From: Lysinibacillus fusiformis | GTDB lineage: Bacteria > Bacillota > Bacilli > Bacillales_A > Planococcaceae | NCBI GenBank assembly: GCA_030027265.1 | Contig: JASENG010000018.1 | Location: 1-64,000 of the forward strand | Reading direction: 5' to 3' | Length of the DNA stretch: 64,000 bases | Shown: positions 47,063 through 56,796 of the stretch, piece after piece | Numbering within the stretch: the stretch's first letter is position 1 | How the letters are laid out: every line of letters starts with the position of its first letter | Program-made: the position numbers and the translations under genes | The notes under the pieces: model-generated | The model's input: the letters and a program-made list of their open reading frames with translations, nothing else | What the model was told of the DNA's origin: nothing | The model's database searches: none

Positions 47063-48156
47063 TTTTTAAAATCCCCCTTTAGTTTTGCCGTTATCCATAA
47101 AAGGATTGGCAACAGTAAAAATACTGGAGCAATCACATTCAAAAATATTATTTTGAGTTTATTCATAGAGAATACTGCTGATTCAGGCATTAATCCTACT
47201 AACATGGTTAGGGCAGCTAAAGCTGGTACAACATATTCAAAATGCTTAATTTTAAAAAGCGCACCAAAAAGCAGGGCACTTAAATACAAATAAAAGGAAA
47301 ATCTGATAAAAGAAGAAACTAACCAAAAAGGGAAAAAAAGTAGTTCTACATTCGTAAGAAATCCAATCTCTATATAACGGATTGTTTCGTGATAAGGGTA
47401 ATCAAACATTCGAACCCCATAATAGTCGAATAGCATGACATAACCAATCAATGCAAGAACAAACGATAGTATGACGATACTAAAACCGATCCATATCCCT
47501 TTATTAAATACAGTACTATTTTTTACATTTGATGCGATAAAACCAAAATACAGAAAATCTGTTAGGAGTGATGAGTGATTATAACTGCCCTTCACTATTT
47601 CCCATCCACCTGTTCCTAGAATTGGGAATATATAAGTAAATTCTCCTTGCACAAACGTAACGCTTAATATAATAAGCAAAGAAAGAATCACCCAAAATAG
47701 AATTACCCAAGCACTCGAACCGATATATTCTACACCTTTCTTGGCACCATAGGCGGCAACTGCTACCAATACAACATAGATGACAACTACAGGCGTTCTA
47801 TTAAAGTACATTGTTCCAATAATGTCCGTATATATAGCTGAATTAGAAATATTGGCGAAGACTTGCATAATCCACAAAATAAATAGAAGAACAAATCCTA
47901 TATATTTTCCAAATAAATGCAGGATAATATCGATTAAATTTTTATCTTTATATAATTTAATTAGTTTTGTTAGAAGCAATATCGGTATTAACGTTATTAG
48001 TCCGATAAGCAGTATGCCAATCCAAGCAGCGTTTCCAAAATCTTCATAAAAAGTATGGGGTGTGTCATCAGCCACTTTAGTTCCTACATCCAGTAGGATT
48101 AAAGCAAGAAGTTCCTTTAGACCGATTTTCCCCTTTGTACTGTCCATGCTATTCAT
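47059..48156 (-). CDS. GerB-family germinant receptor permease-like subunit
   Basis: 365 residues with about ten membrane helices, an amino-acid permease (APC/GerAB) fold. It is the subunit that binds the germinant in related receptors. Its ATG follows the gerA stop directly (TAGATG) and it overlaps gerC by four bases, so the three are translationally coupled. Confidence 0.93.
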   Translation of the reverse strand: MNSMDSTKGKIGLKELLALILLDVGTKVADDTPHTFYEDFGNAAWIGILLIGLITLIPILLLTKLIKLYKDKNLIDIILHLFGKYIGFVLLFILWIMQVFANISNSAIYTDIIGTMYFNRTPVVVIYVVLVAVAAYGAKKGVEYIGSSAWVILFWVILSLLIILSVTFVQGEFTYIFPILGTGGWEIVKGSYNHSSLLTDFLYFGFIASNVKNSTVFNKGIWIGFSIVILSFVLALIGYVMLFDYYGVRMFDYPYHETIRYIEIGFLTNVELLFFPFWLVSSFIRFSFYLYLSALLFGALFKIKHFEYVVPALAALTMLVGLMPESAVFSMNKLKIIFLNVIAPVFLLLPILLWITAKLKGDFKK

Positions 48157-49632
48157 CTATTGAATTTCCTTCTTCTTTACAATATCTTTTGGTTTTAAGT
48201 ATCCAGGTCTATATTGTTCATTCTTTAATATTTTTCTAAAAAAAGTGTCTTTTGATGAAATATATTTTGGCGTCATTGGAGCTAAATAAGGAACTCCGAA
48301 AGAATAAAGTGAAACGATATAGAATAGGCCGATCGTAAATAAGGCAGTCATTCCATAAAAACCGAAAAAAGCGGCTGCAAAAATAAAGATAAACCTAGCG
48401 AGCCGAACAGAAAAGTTTAATTTAATATCACCTATCGCGAAAGAACATAATCCGCTAAGAGCTACAATAATAACTACAAGAGGACTGACAATATTGGCTT
48501 CTACCGCTGCTTGTCCAAGTATTAATGCTCCTACAATTCCAATCGTTGGACCAATGGGATTCGGAACACGAAGTCCTCCTTCTCTTATAAGTTCAAATGC
48601 TATTTCCATTAGGAGTATTTCTATGATCGAGGGAAAAGGTACAACTTCTCGAGATGCAGACATTGCCAAAAGCAAATCGGTAGGTATCATTTCCACATGA
48701 TAATTAGTTACAGAAATATAGATTGCAGAAATAAATAAAGTAATCATTAATGCCATGAATCGCAGTAAACGAATAAAATTGCCAAATAGAAAACGCAAAT
48801 AATGATCTTCGGAATTATGAAAAAAGGACCAAAACGTTGCAGGCAGTATTAATGCATCTGGCGAATTATCCATTAATAAGGCAATATATCCATCTTCTAA
48901 ATAGGAGGTAGCACGGTCCGGTCTTTCCGTACTTAAAATAGTGGGGAAGATGGATGTATTCTTATCTTCAATATATTCCTCCAGCAGTGAAAGATTTTGT
49001 ATCGCATTTACATCAATAGAGGTTATTTTAGATTTTACATTTTTCAATAACTCTTCATTTACTAAATCCTTCATATACACGATATACAACACATTTTTTG
49101 AGCTTTTTGAAATTGTATAGGATTCAAAAATTAGATTTTCACTTCTGATTTTTTTTCTTAATAAGGAAATATTGTCAATGACATTCTCATTAAAGGCTTC
49201 TTTTGGTCCTTTTACGACAACCTCGTTTAAAGGCTTTTCTACACTCCTTCCTTGAAATTTAGTACTGCTAAAAACGTAGGCCTTCGGTTCACCATCGATA
49301 AACAGGGCAGTATTTCCATTATTAATATCCTGAAGTATATCCTCATAAATTTCATAAGTATTGATTAATTGGGCAGGGCTTATATTTTCAAGTTTTTTTT
49401 CAGAGACACTATTCATAAGCAATGGCCGAATGATGTGTTCTTCTATTTTTTCACTATCGGTAATGCTATTGATATAAATGACAGTAGCTTTTTTATCTAA
49501 TCCACCAATCGAAAAGTTGCGGATAATAATATCTTTGTTTAAAGGTACTGAATAAAATTGTTTAAAGATTTCAATGGTATCCTCTAAATTGGAGTCAATC
49601 GTTTTCTTCTTTAACGCTGTAATTTCTTCCAT
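48157..49632 (-). CDS. GerA-family germinant receptor subunit
   Basis: 491 residues. The N-terminal soluble domain (1 to about 250) includes GPKEAFNENVIDNISLLRKKI, highly conserved in GerA proteins, and EDGYIALLMDNSPDALILPATFWSFF; the C-terminal part has about five helices with VPFPSIIEILLMEIAFELIREGGLRVP and NPIGPTIGIVGALILGQAAVEA. GerA proteins oligomerise into nutrient-gated channels in the spore membrane. The ATG has GTGGAG 11 bases upstream, a weak site. A sigma-G promoter is expected, but I could not place one with confidence. Confidence 0.93.
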   Translation of the reverse strand: MEEITALKKKTIDSNLEDTIEIFKQFYSVPLNKDIIIRNFSIGGLDKKATVIYINSITDSEKIEEHIIRPLLMNSVSEKKLENISPAQLINTYEIYEDILQDINNGNTALFIDGEPKAYVFSSTKFQGRSVEKPLNEVVVKGPKEAFNENVIDNISLLRKKIRSENLIFESYTISKSSKNVLYIVYMKDLVNEELLKNVKSKITSIDVNAIQNLSLLEEYIEDKNTSIFPTILSTERPDRATSYLEDGYIALLMDNSPDALILPATFWSFFHNSEDHYLRFLFGNFIRLLRFMALMITLFISAIYISVTNYHVEMIPTDLLLAMSASREVVPFPSIIEILLMEIAFELIREGGLRVPNPIGPTIGIVGALILGQAAVEANIVSPLVVIIVALSGLCSFAIGDIKLNFSVRLARFIFIFAAAFFGFYGMTALFTIGLFYIVSLYSFGVPYLAPMTPKYISSKDTFFRKILKNEQYRPGYLKPKDIVKKKEIQ

Positions 49633-49828
49633 ATATTTCGCAACTCCACTTTTTTCTTAGAATTTCACTGTAAAGAGGAATTTATACGCAATTAACAAAA
49701 ATGAGTAATGGAATTAGTTTTTTACTTGAGTTGGGAAAAAAAGCCGTTCAATTTGTTGAAAATTAAACTGTGGAATTCATACTCAACCATTTCTTGAAAA
49801 TAAAACCCACAATTCTTATAAAAATAGT
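49633..49828. other. intergenic space between ger and ssu operons
   Basis: About 200 AT-rich bases upstream of the divergent ger and ssu transcripts. No frame with a ribosome site is seen. It must contain the ger promoter. Confidence 0.4.
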
Positions 49829-49983
49829 TGACTTTAAATGAGGTGTATTGTAAATTATGTTTAAGGAAATACTTGCCTACTAGTCTACTAGAAGCGAGTA
49901 GCGATTCTAAGGATTACAGTTGAATATTCAGAAGTCGACTTATACAGAAAGAGACTCCTATCTACTTAGATAGGGGTCTTTTT
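49829..49983 (+). promoter_or_regulatory. ssu promoter and leader with terminator (attenuator candidate)
   Basis: TTGACT (about 49829-49834) and TAAATT are 17 bases apart. The leader contains a CTACT/AGTAG fold near 49877-49901 and ends in a strong terminator, GACTCCTATCT (49953-49963) with AGATAGGGGTC (49968-49978) and TTTTT, 45 bases before ssuC. A small hairpin CGA-CTT-ATACAGA-AAG (49936-49951) abuts the terminator arm, a weaker version of the element described for cysH. A terminator between promoter and first gene implies regulated read-through. Confidence 0.6.
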
Positions 49984-50028
49984 GCATATATTAAAAATTT
50001 TATGTGGCTTTGAAGGGGGAGTTGAAGT

Positions 50029-50847
50029 ATGGAGCAAACAACATTGAAGGAATTGTCGATAAGGAAAGAACGTTCCATCGATTGGAAGAGGAAATATTTA
50101 TTCGCTTTAAAATTTGGTGTACCAATTTTCATTTTGATAATATGGGAAGTTTTAAGCCAATTAGGCATGGTCAAGGCTAGGATTTTACCAGCGCCTTCCA
50201 GGGTTCTAGACACGTTGTGGAGCCTTTTAGTTAGCGGAGAAATGTTCAACCATATTTTCATCAGTCTTTTACGGATTTTACAAGGTTTTCTAATAGGGGC
50301 TTCTTTAGGAATCATTATGGGGATTGCGACTGGCTTGTTTAAACCGATTGATGCAGCGACTACATTTATTATCGGCCTTTTAAGACCAATTCCGAATCTG
50401 GCCTGGATACCTATTCTCATTTTATGGTTTGGTATCGGGGAAACTTCTAAAATCATTGTAATTGCGATTGCGAGCTTTTGGCCCGTTTTACTGAATGTAA
50501 TTGATGCCATCAAAAGAACTGATATTAAACTTTTGGAAGTAGCAAACGTTCTTGAAAAGAATCAAAAAACATTGATATTTCAAGTCATACTTCCATCGTC
50601 TTTACCTTCGATCTTTGTTGGATTAAGATCTGGGATGGATTTTGCTTGGCGAAGTGTGGTAGGCGCGGAACTTATTGCAGCTTCAGCAGGTATTGGTTAC
50701 TTTATGTCCTACTCCCGTGAGATTTCCCAGACAGATTCTATGCTGGCAAGTGTGGTATGTATCGCCGTTATAGGATTTACGATTGACTTTTGTTTGAAAA
50801 AATTACAAGCCAAGATCATTAAATGGGATCCGAATTATTTTAAATAA
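50029..50847 (+). CDS. ssuC: SsuC, sulfonate ABC transporter permease
   Basis: 272 residues with about six membrane helices; the EAA coupling loop lies around LLEVANVLEKNQKTLIFQVILP. It fits the SsuC/TauC/NrtB permease family, and its neighbours (ssuB, ssuA, ssuD) identify the substrate as aliphatic sulfonates. GGGGGAGTTG precedes the ATG; first gene after the attenuator-like leader. Confidence 0.9.
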   Translation: MEQTTLKELSIRKERSIDWKRKYLFALKFGVPIFILIIWEVLSQLGMVKARILPAPSRVLDTLWSLLVSGEMFNHIFISLLRILQGFLIGASLGIIMGIATGLFKPIDAATTFIIGLLRPIPNLAWIPILILWFGIGETSKIIVIAIASFWPVLLNVIDAIKRTDIKLLEVANVLEKNQKTLIFQVILPSSLPSIFVGLRSGMDFAWRSVVGAELIAASAGIGYFMSYSREISQTDSMLASVVCIAVIGFTIDFCLKKLQAKIIKWDPNYFK

Positions 50848-50862
50848 AAGAGGTGGGAATAC

Positions 50863-51633
50863 ATGGCAATCTTATCTATTAATCAAGTAAATAAAGAATT
50901 TCAAATACCTACTGGAACAGTGAAAGCATTAAATAATATTTCCTTGCAAGTAGAGGAAGGGGAATTTATATGTATTGTCGGAGCAAGCGGTTGTGGAAAA
51001 AGTACATTGCTGCGAATTATTGCTGGTTTAGAAAGACAAACAACCGGAACTGTTCTATATGAAAATACGCCAATCACTGAACCTAGTACCGAGCGGGGTG
51101 TAATCTTCCAGGAATCGAGATTATTCCCCTGGTTGACAGTAGAAAAAAATATTGAATTTGGTATTTCGAATAGTGTTGATAAATTATCCAAGAAGGAATT
51201 GATACGACATTACTTAAACATTGTAGGTCTGCAAGAATTTCGGAAGGCATTTCCACATCAATTATCAGGAGGTATGCAGCAAAGAGTAAGCATTGCTAGG
51301 GCATTAATCAATCAACCCAAAATCCTGTTGTTAGATGAGCCCTTTGGTGCCCTGGATGCTTTAACGAAAATGACCATGCAGGATGAAATTCTAAGAATCC
51401 GTGAATATCAAAAGTCGACTATGATTCTTGTTACACATGACATTGATGAGGCTGTGTACTTAGCAGACCGGGTAGTAATCATGTCTAGCCGGCCAGGGAC
51501 TATCCGAAAGGTTTTGAATATTCAATTACCTAGAAACCGAAATCGAAACAGTGCAGATTTTGTATACTATCGAGACATTATTTATCAGCAATTTTTCAAA
51601 CAGGAAGAGCCGGATTTTAATTATGATATTTAG
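50863..51633 (+). CDS. ssuB: SsuB, sulfonate ABC transporter ATPase
   Basis: 256 residues. Walker A GASGCGKSTLL, Q-loop FQESRLFPWLTV as typical of the nitrate/sulfonate/taurine group, ABC signature LSGGMQQRV, Walker [16 protein letters not shown] and switch His in LVTHDIDEAV. It drives import through SsuC. AGAGGTGGG lies ahead of the start. Confidence 0.92.
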   Translation: MAILSINQVNKEFQIPTGTVKALNNISLQVEEGEFICIVGASGCGKSTLLRIIAGLERQTTGTVLYENTPITEPSTERGVIFQESRLFPWLTVEKNIEFGISNSVDKLSKKELIRHYLNIVGLQEFRKAFPHQLSGGMQQRVSIARALINQPKILLLDEPFGALDALTKMTMQDEILRIREYQKSTMILVTHDIDEAVYLADRVVIMSSRPGTIRKVLNIQLPRNRNRNSADFVYYRDIIYQQFFKQEEPDFNYDI

Positions 51634-51649
51634 AAATGGAAGTGATTTT

Positions 51650-52639
51650 ATGAAGAAGTCGTTGTTTATTTTTGTTTTAGCCTTTGTAAGTATATTGGCA
51701 GCTTGCGGTAATGGCGATGCAAGTTCAGCTGATGGAGAAAAGAATGGAAAAACTGTCTTGCGTATAGGTTACACGAGTGTGTATTCTATGCTGGGCGTTG
51801 CAAAAGAACAAGGGTTTTTAGAAGAAGAGTTCAAGGATGATAACATTGAAATTGAGTATGTACAATTCTTATCTGGTCCACCATTAACTGAATCGATTGC
51901 TGGAGGCCATCTGGAATTTGGGCAAGTTGGAGCACAACCGGCAGTCCAATCGGTAGCAAATGGAATCGAGTTATCAGTTGTTGGTGTATATGCATCAGGA
52001 GAGGAAGGTCTTGGATTAGTCGTTCCAAAAGATTCGGAGATTACAAGCTTTGCACAACTAAAGGGTAAAAAAGTGGGGGTTACTGCTGGATCGATTGGTC
52101 ACCGTCTACTAAACGAATATTTAAAAGAAAATAATCTAACCACTGCGGATATTGAACAGATCAATCTGCAGCCAGCAGATTTAAAAGTATCCTTAGAGCA
52201 AGGGGATATTGATGCAGCTGTATTATATGAACCTTGGATTTCGACAGTAGAATACGAGAATATCGGAAAACAAATTGATAATGCAGAAGGGTTATTTAAT
52301 GATTATTCCTATTATGTAGCAGCAAATGAATTTGCAGAAAAACATCCAGATATACTTGAGCGGTTATTAAAAGTGCTACATAAAGCTGAAGAATGGAGCA
52401 AAGACAATCCTGAAGAAACAATTGAGAATCTAAATGCTTTCTTTGGTACAGACAAGGAGATTTTAAAACTAGCAGTTCCAAGAAAAGTATATGATATCGA
52501 AATTACGGAGGATGTGTATGATTCCCTTCAGGAAACAATCGATGATTTGCTTGAATCCGGCGTTATTCGTGAAGAGGTTGATGTTAAAGAGTTAGTTAAT
52601 CCATCTTATATTGAAAAAGTAATGAAGGAGGAAGAATAA
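51650..52639 (+). CDS. ssuA: SsuA, sulfonate-binding lipoprotein
   Basis: 329 residues. Signal KKSLFIFVLAFVSIL then lipobox LAACG (Cys about 20), followed by a two-lobed binding protein with LRIGYTSVYSMLGVAKEQG and the stretch GHLEFGQVGAQPAVQSVANG of the SsuA/TauA family. ATG at 51650 has GGAAGTG upstream; the longer frame from 51551 lies mostly inside ssuB. It is held at the outer surface and captures alkanesulfonates. Confidence 0.9.
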   Translation: MKKSLFIFVLAFVSILAACGNGDASSADGEKNGKTVLRIGYTSVYSMLGVAKEQGFLEEEFKDDNIEIEYVQFLSGPPLTESIAGGHLEFGQVGAQPAVQSVANGIELSVVGVYASGEEGLGLVVPKDSEITSFAQLKGKKVGVTAGSIGHRLLNEYLKENNLTTADIEQINLQPADLKVSLEQGDIDAAVLYEPWISTVEYENIGKQIDNAEGLFNDYSYYVAANEFAEKHPDILERLLKVLHKAEEWSKDNPEETIENLNAFFGTDKEILKLAVPRKVYDIEITEDVYDSLQETIDDLLESGVIREEVDVKELVNPSYIEKVMKEEE

Positions 52640-52641
52640 TA

Positions 52642-53844
52642 ATGGCAGAATTAAAACGAGTTGAAAATGTTGAATTAGGTTGGTTTATTCCGGTACGTGG
52701 CGATGGCGAATATGTTGGTGTAGAACCCAATCGTCCCGCGACAACAGAGTATTTGATTGAGGTTGCAAAGGCAGCAGAAGAAGCTGGCTATACATTTGCT
52801 TTAATACCGACTGGTCGAGGCTGCCTGGACTCATGGGTAGTGGGATCTATCATAGTATCTCATACAAAAACACTTGCACCATTAATGGCATTGCGTCCAG
52901 GTTTAGTATCACCGGTAGTTGCAGCAAGAATGGGTGCAACGATTGATGTATTATCAAATGGTCGTGCACGATTTAATATCGTAACTGGTGGGGCAGTACC
53001 AGATTTAAAAAGCATGGGTGACCCTTTGTATGACAGTCATTCGAAGCGCTATGACCGTACAAAAGAGTTTTTGCAGATCATAAGAGAGCTTTGGGAAAAT
53101 TCAACAGGTCCAGGTAGTTCGGAATTTTTGAGTAAGGGCGACTCCGATACAGGAGAAGGCGAAAAGAAAGTAAATTTCAAAGGTGAGTATTATGAGTTAG
53201 AGAATGCAATCAGTCATCCAGAAGCTATACAAAAACCTTCGCCACCATTGTATTTTGGAGGCAGCTCGGAAAAAGGGAAACGTGTAGCGGCTGAAACAGC
53301 GGATGTGTTCTTAATGTGGGCAGAGCCTGTAGAATGGATTAAGGAGCAAATTGATGAAGTCCAAGGCTATCTTGAAGAATTACAACAACAAAAAGGAATT
53401 CAACGAGAACTTAGCTACGGGCTAAGAGCACATGTATTAGTCAGGGAAACAGAAGAAGAAGCCTTAGCAGCTGCTTATAAAATCATTAGTAAGGTTGACC
53501 AATCTGTTGTAGACAGTGCCTATGAGAAATATGCCAATGCCGAGTTTTTATCGGTTGGGGAAGCGCGTCAAAATCAACTGCGTGCACAAGCGATAAAAAA
53601 TAATTATTTCGTCCGTCCTAATTTATGGTCGGGGCTGGCACTTGTTCGAAACGGCGGAAGCTTAACATTTGTTGGGACTCCAGAGCAAGTAGCTGCCCGA
53701 CTATTGGAATACGTTGAGATCGGAATCGGAAAATTCATCTTATCAGGCTATCCACATCTTGAAGAGGCAAAAATTTCCGGGGAATTATTACTGCCCGTTT
53801 TAAAAGAAAAATTAGCGAACCGCAATATCACAATAGAAGCATAA
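52642..53844 (+). CDS. ssuD: SsuD, FMNH2-dependent alkanesulfonate monooxygenase
   Basis: 400 residues, bacterial-luciferase-like TIM barrel, with GWFIPVRGDGEYVG, PTGRGCLDSW, ARFNIVTGG, DRTKEFLQI and YFGGSSEKGKRVAAE. It is slightly longer than the usual 370-380 because of an acidic insertion around GKSDSDTGEGEKK-like residues near position 165. It releases sulfite from alkanesulfonates using FMNH2 supplied by SsuE, which is encoded at 62149. GGAGGAAG precedes the ATG; last gene of ssuCBAD. Confidence 0.93.
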   Translation: MAELKRVENVELGWFIPVRGDGEYVGVEPNRPATTEYLIEVAKAAEEAGYTFALIPTGRGCLDSWVVGSIIVSHTKTLAPLMALRPGLVSPVVAARMGATIDVLSNGRARFNIVTGGAVPDLKSMGDPLYDSHSKRYDRTKEFLQIIRELWENSTGPGSSEFLSKGDSDTGEGEKKVNFKGEYYELENAISHPEAIQKPSPPLYFGGSSEKGKRVAAETADVFLMWAEPVEWIKEQIDEVQGYLEELQQQKGIQRELSYGLRAHVLVRETEEEALAAAYKIISKVDQSVVDSAYEKYANAEFLSVGEARQNQLRAQAIKNNYFVRPNLWSGLALVRNGGSLTFVGTPEQVAARLLEYVEIGIGKFILSGYPHLEEAKISGELLLPVLKEKLANRNITIEA

Positions 53845-53852
53845 TCATTTAC

Positions 53853-53908
53853 GCTGCCTACTAGAAAACTAGAGGTTCCTTATAAAAATTCATAAGGGAC
53901 CTCTTTTA
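53853..53908 (+). terminator. terminator of ssuCBAD preceded by the sulfur-leader hairpin motif
   Basis: AGAGGTTCCTTAT (53871-53883) pairs with ATAAGGGACCTCT (53892-53904) and runs into TTTT. Just before it lie GCTG (53853-53856) and CTAG-AAAA-CTAG (53861-53872), the 3' arm of which overlaps the terminator arm by two bases, as in the leaders of cysH, sbp, ssuE and the flavokinase gene. No rightward gene follows, so here it ends the ssu operon or is the orphan leader of a lost gene. Confidence 0.75.
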
Positions 53909-53947
53909 TTTTAATCTGGTTTTGTTTGAAATGAGCATGATGCAATG

Positions 53948-53984
53948 TCCCAAGTATAAAATTTCCCCCAATTTTATACTTGGG
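53948..53984. other. perfect 14-bp inverted repeat
   Basis: CCCAAGTATAAAAT pairs with ATTTTATACTTGGG around TTCCCCCA; neither side has a long T-tract. It could be a weak terminator or a protein site. It lies between converging operons. Confidence 0.4.
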
Positions 53985-54022
53985 AAAATATAAAACCATC
54001 AGTCCAATAAAAAATTTAACTA

Positions 54023-54067
54023 TAAAAGCTGTTAAATAAGTTAATATCAACTCATTTAACAGCTTTA
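54023..54067 (-). terminator. terminator of the sulfate-reduction operon
   Basis: AAAGCTGTTAAAT pairs with ATTTAACAGCTTT; on the minus strand it ends in TTTTATAG, after cysC. Confidence 0.75.
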
Positions 54068-54080
54068 TTCAAAAAAGAAA

Positions 54081-54686
54081 TTATTTTATATAGTTTTTCG
54101 AAGCCAGGATTTGAATTAATTGCTGAGCGCATTCTTCAACAGAGAATTTCTCGCTATCCACAACGATTTCAGGATTTACAGGTGCTTCATATGGTGCACT
54201 GATTCCTGTGAAGTTTTTGATTTCTTCATTTCTTGCTTTTTTATAAAGACCTTTTGGATCTCTTCGTTCACATTCTTCAACAGAGCATTTGACGAAGACT
54301 TCGATAAACTCTCCTTCTTCCACAAGTGCGCGAACTGTATCGCGATCTTCCTGATAAGGAGAGATGAAGGCTGTTAGAACAATCTGGCCGCTCTCAACGA
54401 AAAGCTTGGAAACTTCACCGATTCTGCGAATGTTTTCTTTTCGTGAGTTCTCATCAAATCCTAAGTCTTTATTCAACCCGTGGCGGATATTATCGCCGTC
54501 TAATACGAAGGTTTGGTTGCCTCTTTCAAATAGCTCTCGTGCTAATGCGTTTGCAATGGAGGATTTTCCTGAAGCAGACAGTCCAGTAAACCAAAGAATA
54601 AAACTATTATGTGTATTTTTTTCTCTTCTTTCAGCTTTGCTGATTGAGGCATCATGCCATACAATATTTGAACTCAAAATATCCAC
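54081..54686 (-). CDS. cysC: CysC, adenylylsulfate kinase
   Basis: 201 residues. P-loop [17 protein letters not shown], then [18 protein letters not shown] and ISPYQEDRD and [10 protein letters not shown], which define APS kinases. It phosphorylates APS to PAPS. It follows sat by six bases on the minus strand (GGTGGATATTTT as ribosome site). Its presence suggests reduction proceeds at least partly through PAPS. Confidence 0.95.
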   Translation of the reverse strand: MDILSSNIVWHDASISKAERREKNTHNSFILWFTGLSASGKSSIANALARELFERGNQTFVLDGDNIRHGLNKDLGFDENSRKENIRRIGEVSKLFVESGQIVLTAFISPYQEDRDTVRALVEEGEFIEVFVKCSVEECERRDPKGLYKKARNEEIKNFTGISAPYEAPVNPEIVVDSEKFSVEECAQQLIQILASKNYIK

Positions 54687-54692
54687 CTCTTT

Positions 54693-55832
54693 TTATGAAT
54701 GAACTTCTTTGCGAAGACCGTTGATTAATACTTCGATTACTTCTTTTCTACTGAATGTGCTAGGTGGAATCTCACCATTTCTCAGCATTTCGCGGACTTT
54801 TGTACCTGATAGAATGATGCGGGAAGAAGCATCATGTGGGCATGTTTTTGTTGTTGCCATGCCTTCGCAAGCCGTGCAGTAGAAGCTGTGCTCGAATTTT
54901 AATGGCGTAATGCCGATTTCTTCTGGTGTAAAGTTTTCAAAGATTTTTTGAGCATCATATGTGCCATAGTAATCGCCAACACCAGCATGGTCACGCCCTA
55001 CAATAAAGTGTGTGCAACCGTAATTTTTACGAACAAGCGCATGGAAAATCGCTTCTCTTGGACCTGCATAGCGCATTGCAGCAAGGAATACGCCTAACTG
55101 CACACGTTCTGTTGGATAGTATTGTTCAAGTAATACTTCATAGCTTTCCATACGAATTTCGGCTGAAATATCATCTGATTTTGTTTCCCCGACTAGTGGG
55201 TTTAAGAATAGACCATCTACTGTTTCTAATGCTACTTTTTGGATATATTCATGTGCGCGGTGAACAGGGTTACGTGTTTGGAAACCAACGATCGTTTTCC
55301 AGCCCTTTTCTGCAAATATAGCTCTTGTTTCACTAGGTTCGAAGCTATAAGCAGGGAATTGCTTTTCTGACTTTTTGATTAAAGTTGTTTTCCCCGCAAC
55401 ATAAATAGAAGGACGATCGAAAAGTTTTTTAACGCCAGGGTGGTTTAAGTCATCTGTGCCATAAACGAGACGAGCTTCGACCTGTTTGTCGGGTGTGAAA
55501 ATATCACTCACTTCTACAAGACCGTATACTTCACCGTTATATGTTAATTTTACTTTTTCGCCGATTTCAAAAGTGGCTGCAGCTTCTTCAGTTACAGGCA
55601 AAGTAATCGGAATGCTCCAAACAGTACCTGAAGCCAGGCGCATATTTTGGACAACATTCTCATAATCTTCTTTCCCCAAGAAACCATCGATGGGGCTATA
55701 GGCACCAATACCGATCAATTCAAGATCGCTTAATGCAATCGCATCCAGTTGAATTTCCTTATCGATGTTTTCTAAAGAAGCATTTGGGTTATAAGTTTGG
55801 ACTAATTTTCCTCCATGTGGTTGTAAGCTCAT
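54693..55832 (-). CDS. sat: Sat, sulfate adenylyltransferase (homo-oligomeric type)
   Basis: 379 residues. [19 protein letters not shown] carries the HxGH-like nucleotide site (RNPxHxxH), with [21 protein letters not shown] and the C-terminal ISGT-type loop [11 protein letters not shown]; Cys residues in [11 protein letters not shown] and TKTCPHD could bind zinc. It forms APS from ATP and sulfate. AGGAGGAAACAAC precedes the ATG. Second gene of cysH-sat-cysC. Confidence 0.95.
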   Translation of the reverse strand: MSLQPHGGKLVQTYNPNASLENIDKEIQLDAIALSDLELIGIGAYSPIDGFLGKEDYENVVQNMRLASGTVWSIPITLPVTEEAAATFEIGEKVKLTYNGEVYGLVEVSDIFTPDKQVEARLVYGTDDLNHPGVKKLFDRPSIYVAGKTTLIKKSEKQFPAYSFEPSETRAIFAEKGWKTIVGFQTRNPVHRAHEYIQKVALETVDGLFLNPLVGETKSDDISAEIRMESYEVLLEQYYPTERVQLGVFLAAMRYAGPREAIFHALVRKNYGCTHFIVGRDHAGVGDYYGTYDAQKIFENFTPEEIGITPLKFEHSFYCTACEGMATTKTCPHDASSRIILSGTKVREMLRNGEIPPSTFSRKEVIEVLINGLRKEVHS

Positions 55833-55945
55833 TTGTTGTTTCCTCCTAATCTAGTTTGAAAAATTATCATTTATGATATTAACTTTTTTGAAAGTTAAGT
55901 TATGGTTAGCTGTGAAGAGCTGAGTAAGCACCTTCCGCTTTTCTA

Positions 55946-56647
55946 TTAATCATGTAATCCACATTCCGTTTTATTGGAACCTGACCATCTGCCGGAACGT
56001 AAGTCCTCCATAGTAAAGGCAGGTTTTGTACAATGTGAGCAGCCAATACTTGGGTAACCTTGGTCGTGAAGGGGATTGTATGTTAGATTATGCTTGCTCA
56101 CATAGCGCCACACATCTTTCCACGTCCAATGAATTAAAGGACAAATTTTGACTGATTCAAATTTATTATCCTTATTGATAAACTCGGTATTTTTGCGTGT
56201 TTCAGATTGATCACGGCGTAAACCGGAGATCCAAGCCTTGGAACCACTTAAAGTTTCTCGAAGCGACGTTAATTTTCGAATTTCACAGCATTTGTTTGGA
56301 TTTGTTTTCCAAAGCTCATCGCCAAATTGCTGTGCCTGTTCTTCCAAAGTAATGGCAGGCTTCTTAAGCTCGATTTGCAAATCAGGATAGTTTTGTTTTA
56401 CTTTTTCTATTGTTTCGTAGGTTTCTTTAAAGTGTACATCGGTATCTAAAAAGATAATCTTTGCATTTGGTTTTACTTTGGCGATTAAATCGATTAGCAC
56501 AATCCCTTCAATACCAAAGCTGCATGCATAGACCACTTCATCACCGTAGTGATTGTAGGCCCACTCTAAAACGTTTAATGCACCTTTATAGACTTCATCT
56601 ACTTCAAATTGAAACGTTGTATCGTCCCAACTAGTATAAGTTAGCAT
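55946..56647 (-). CDS. cysH: CysH, adenylylsulfate/phosphoadenylylsulfate reductase (Fe-S type)
   Basis: 233 residues. Cys pairs [10 protein letters not shown] and IGCSHCTKP bind a 4Fe-4S cluster, and the C-terminal KTECGLHD holds the catalytic Cys. The cluster-containing form is classically APS-specific, but the Bacillus enzyme accepts both APS and PAPS, which fits the cysC neighbour. ATG at 56647 follows AAGGAGGTACTTT; an upstream frame extension runs through the attenuator and is rejected. First gene of the operon, led by promoter 56797-56824 and the hairpin leader. Confidence 0.95.
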   Translation of the reverse strand: MLTYTSWDDTTFQFEVDEVYKGALNVLEWAYNHYGDEVVYACSFGIEGIVLIDLIAKVKPNAKIIFLDTDVHFKETYETIEKVKQNYPDLQIELKKPAITLEEQAQQFGDELWKTNPNKCCEIRKLTSLRETLSGSKAWISGLRRDQSETRKNTEFINKDNKFESVKICPLIHWTWKDVWRYVSKHNLTYNPLHDQGYPSIGCSHCTKPAFTMEDLRSGRWSGSNKTECGLHD

Positions 56648-56671
56648 AAAGTACCTCCTTAAAATAAAATA

Positions 56672-56738
56672 AGGCGTTTTAATGCAGCCCAAATGAAGAA
56701 GGGACTGCATTAAAACGCCTCTAGTTTGTCTAGTCAGC
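56672..56738 (-). promoter_or_regulatory. cysH leader: small hairpin plus attenuator terminator
   Basis: On the minus strand the leader reads GCTGA (56738-56734), CTAG-ACAAA-CTAG (56733-56721), then a perfect 16-bp stem AGGCGTTTTAATGCAG with CTGCATTAAAACGCCT (56720-56672) followed by TTATTTTATTTTA. It sits between a strong promoter and the ribosome site, so it must be bypassed for expression. The small hairpin abuts the terminator arm and may compete with it. Confidence 0.7.
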
Positions 56739-56796
56739 ATTTCATTTTTTATTATATGCCATAAAAATTTCCAAAGACTGTATAGCTTTGATTTAA

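Noticed and set aside
56648-56790. S-box or T-box riboswitch in the cysH leader
   Set aside because: It lacks the GGTGGAGGGA/CCCGGCAACC core of SAM-I and the T-box sequence AGGGTGGnACCGCG; only the small hairpin and terminator are present.
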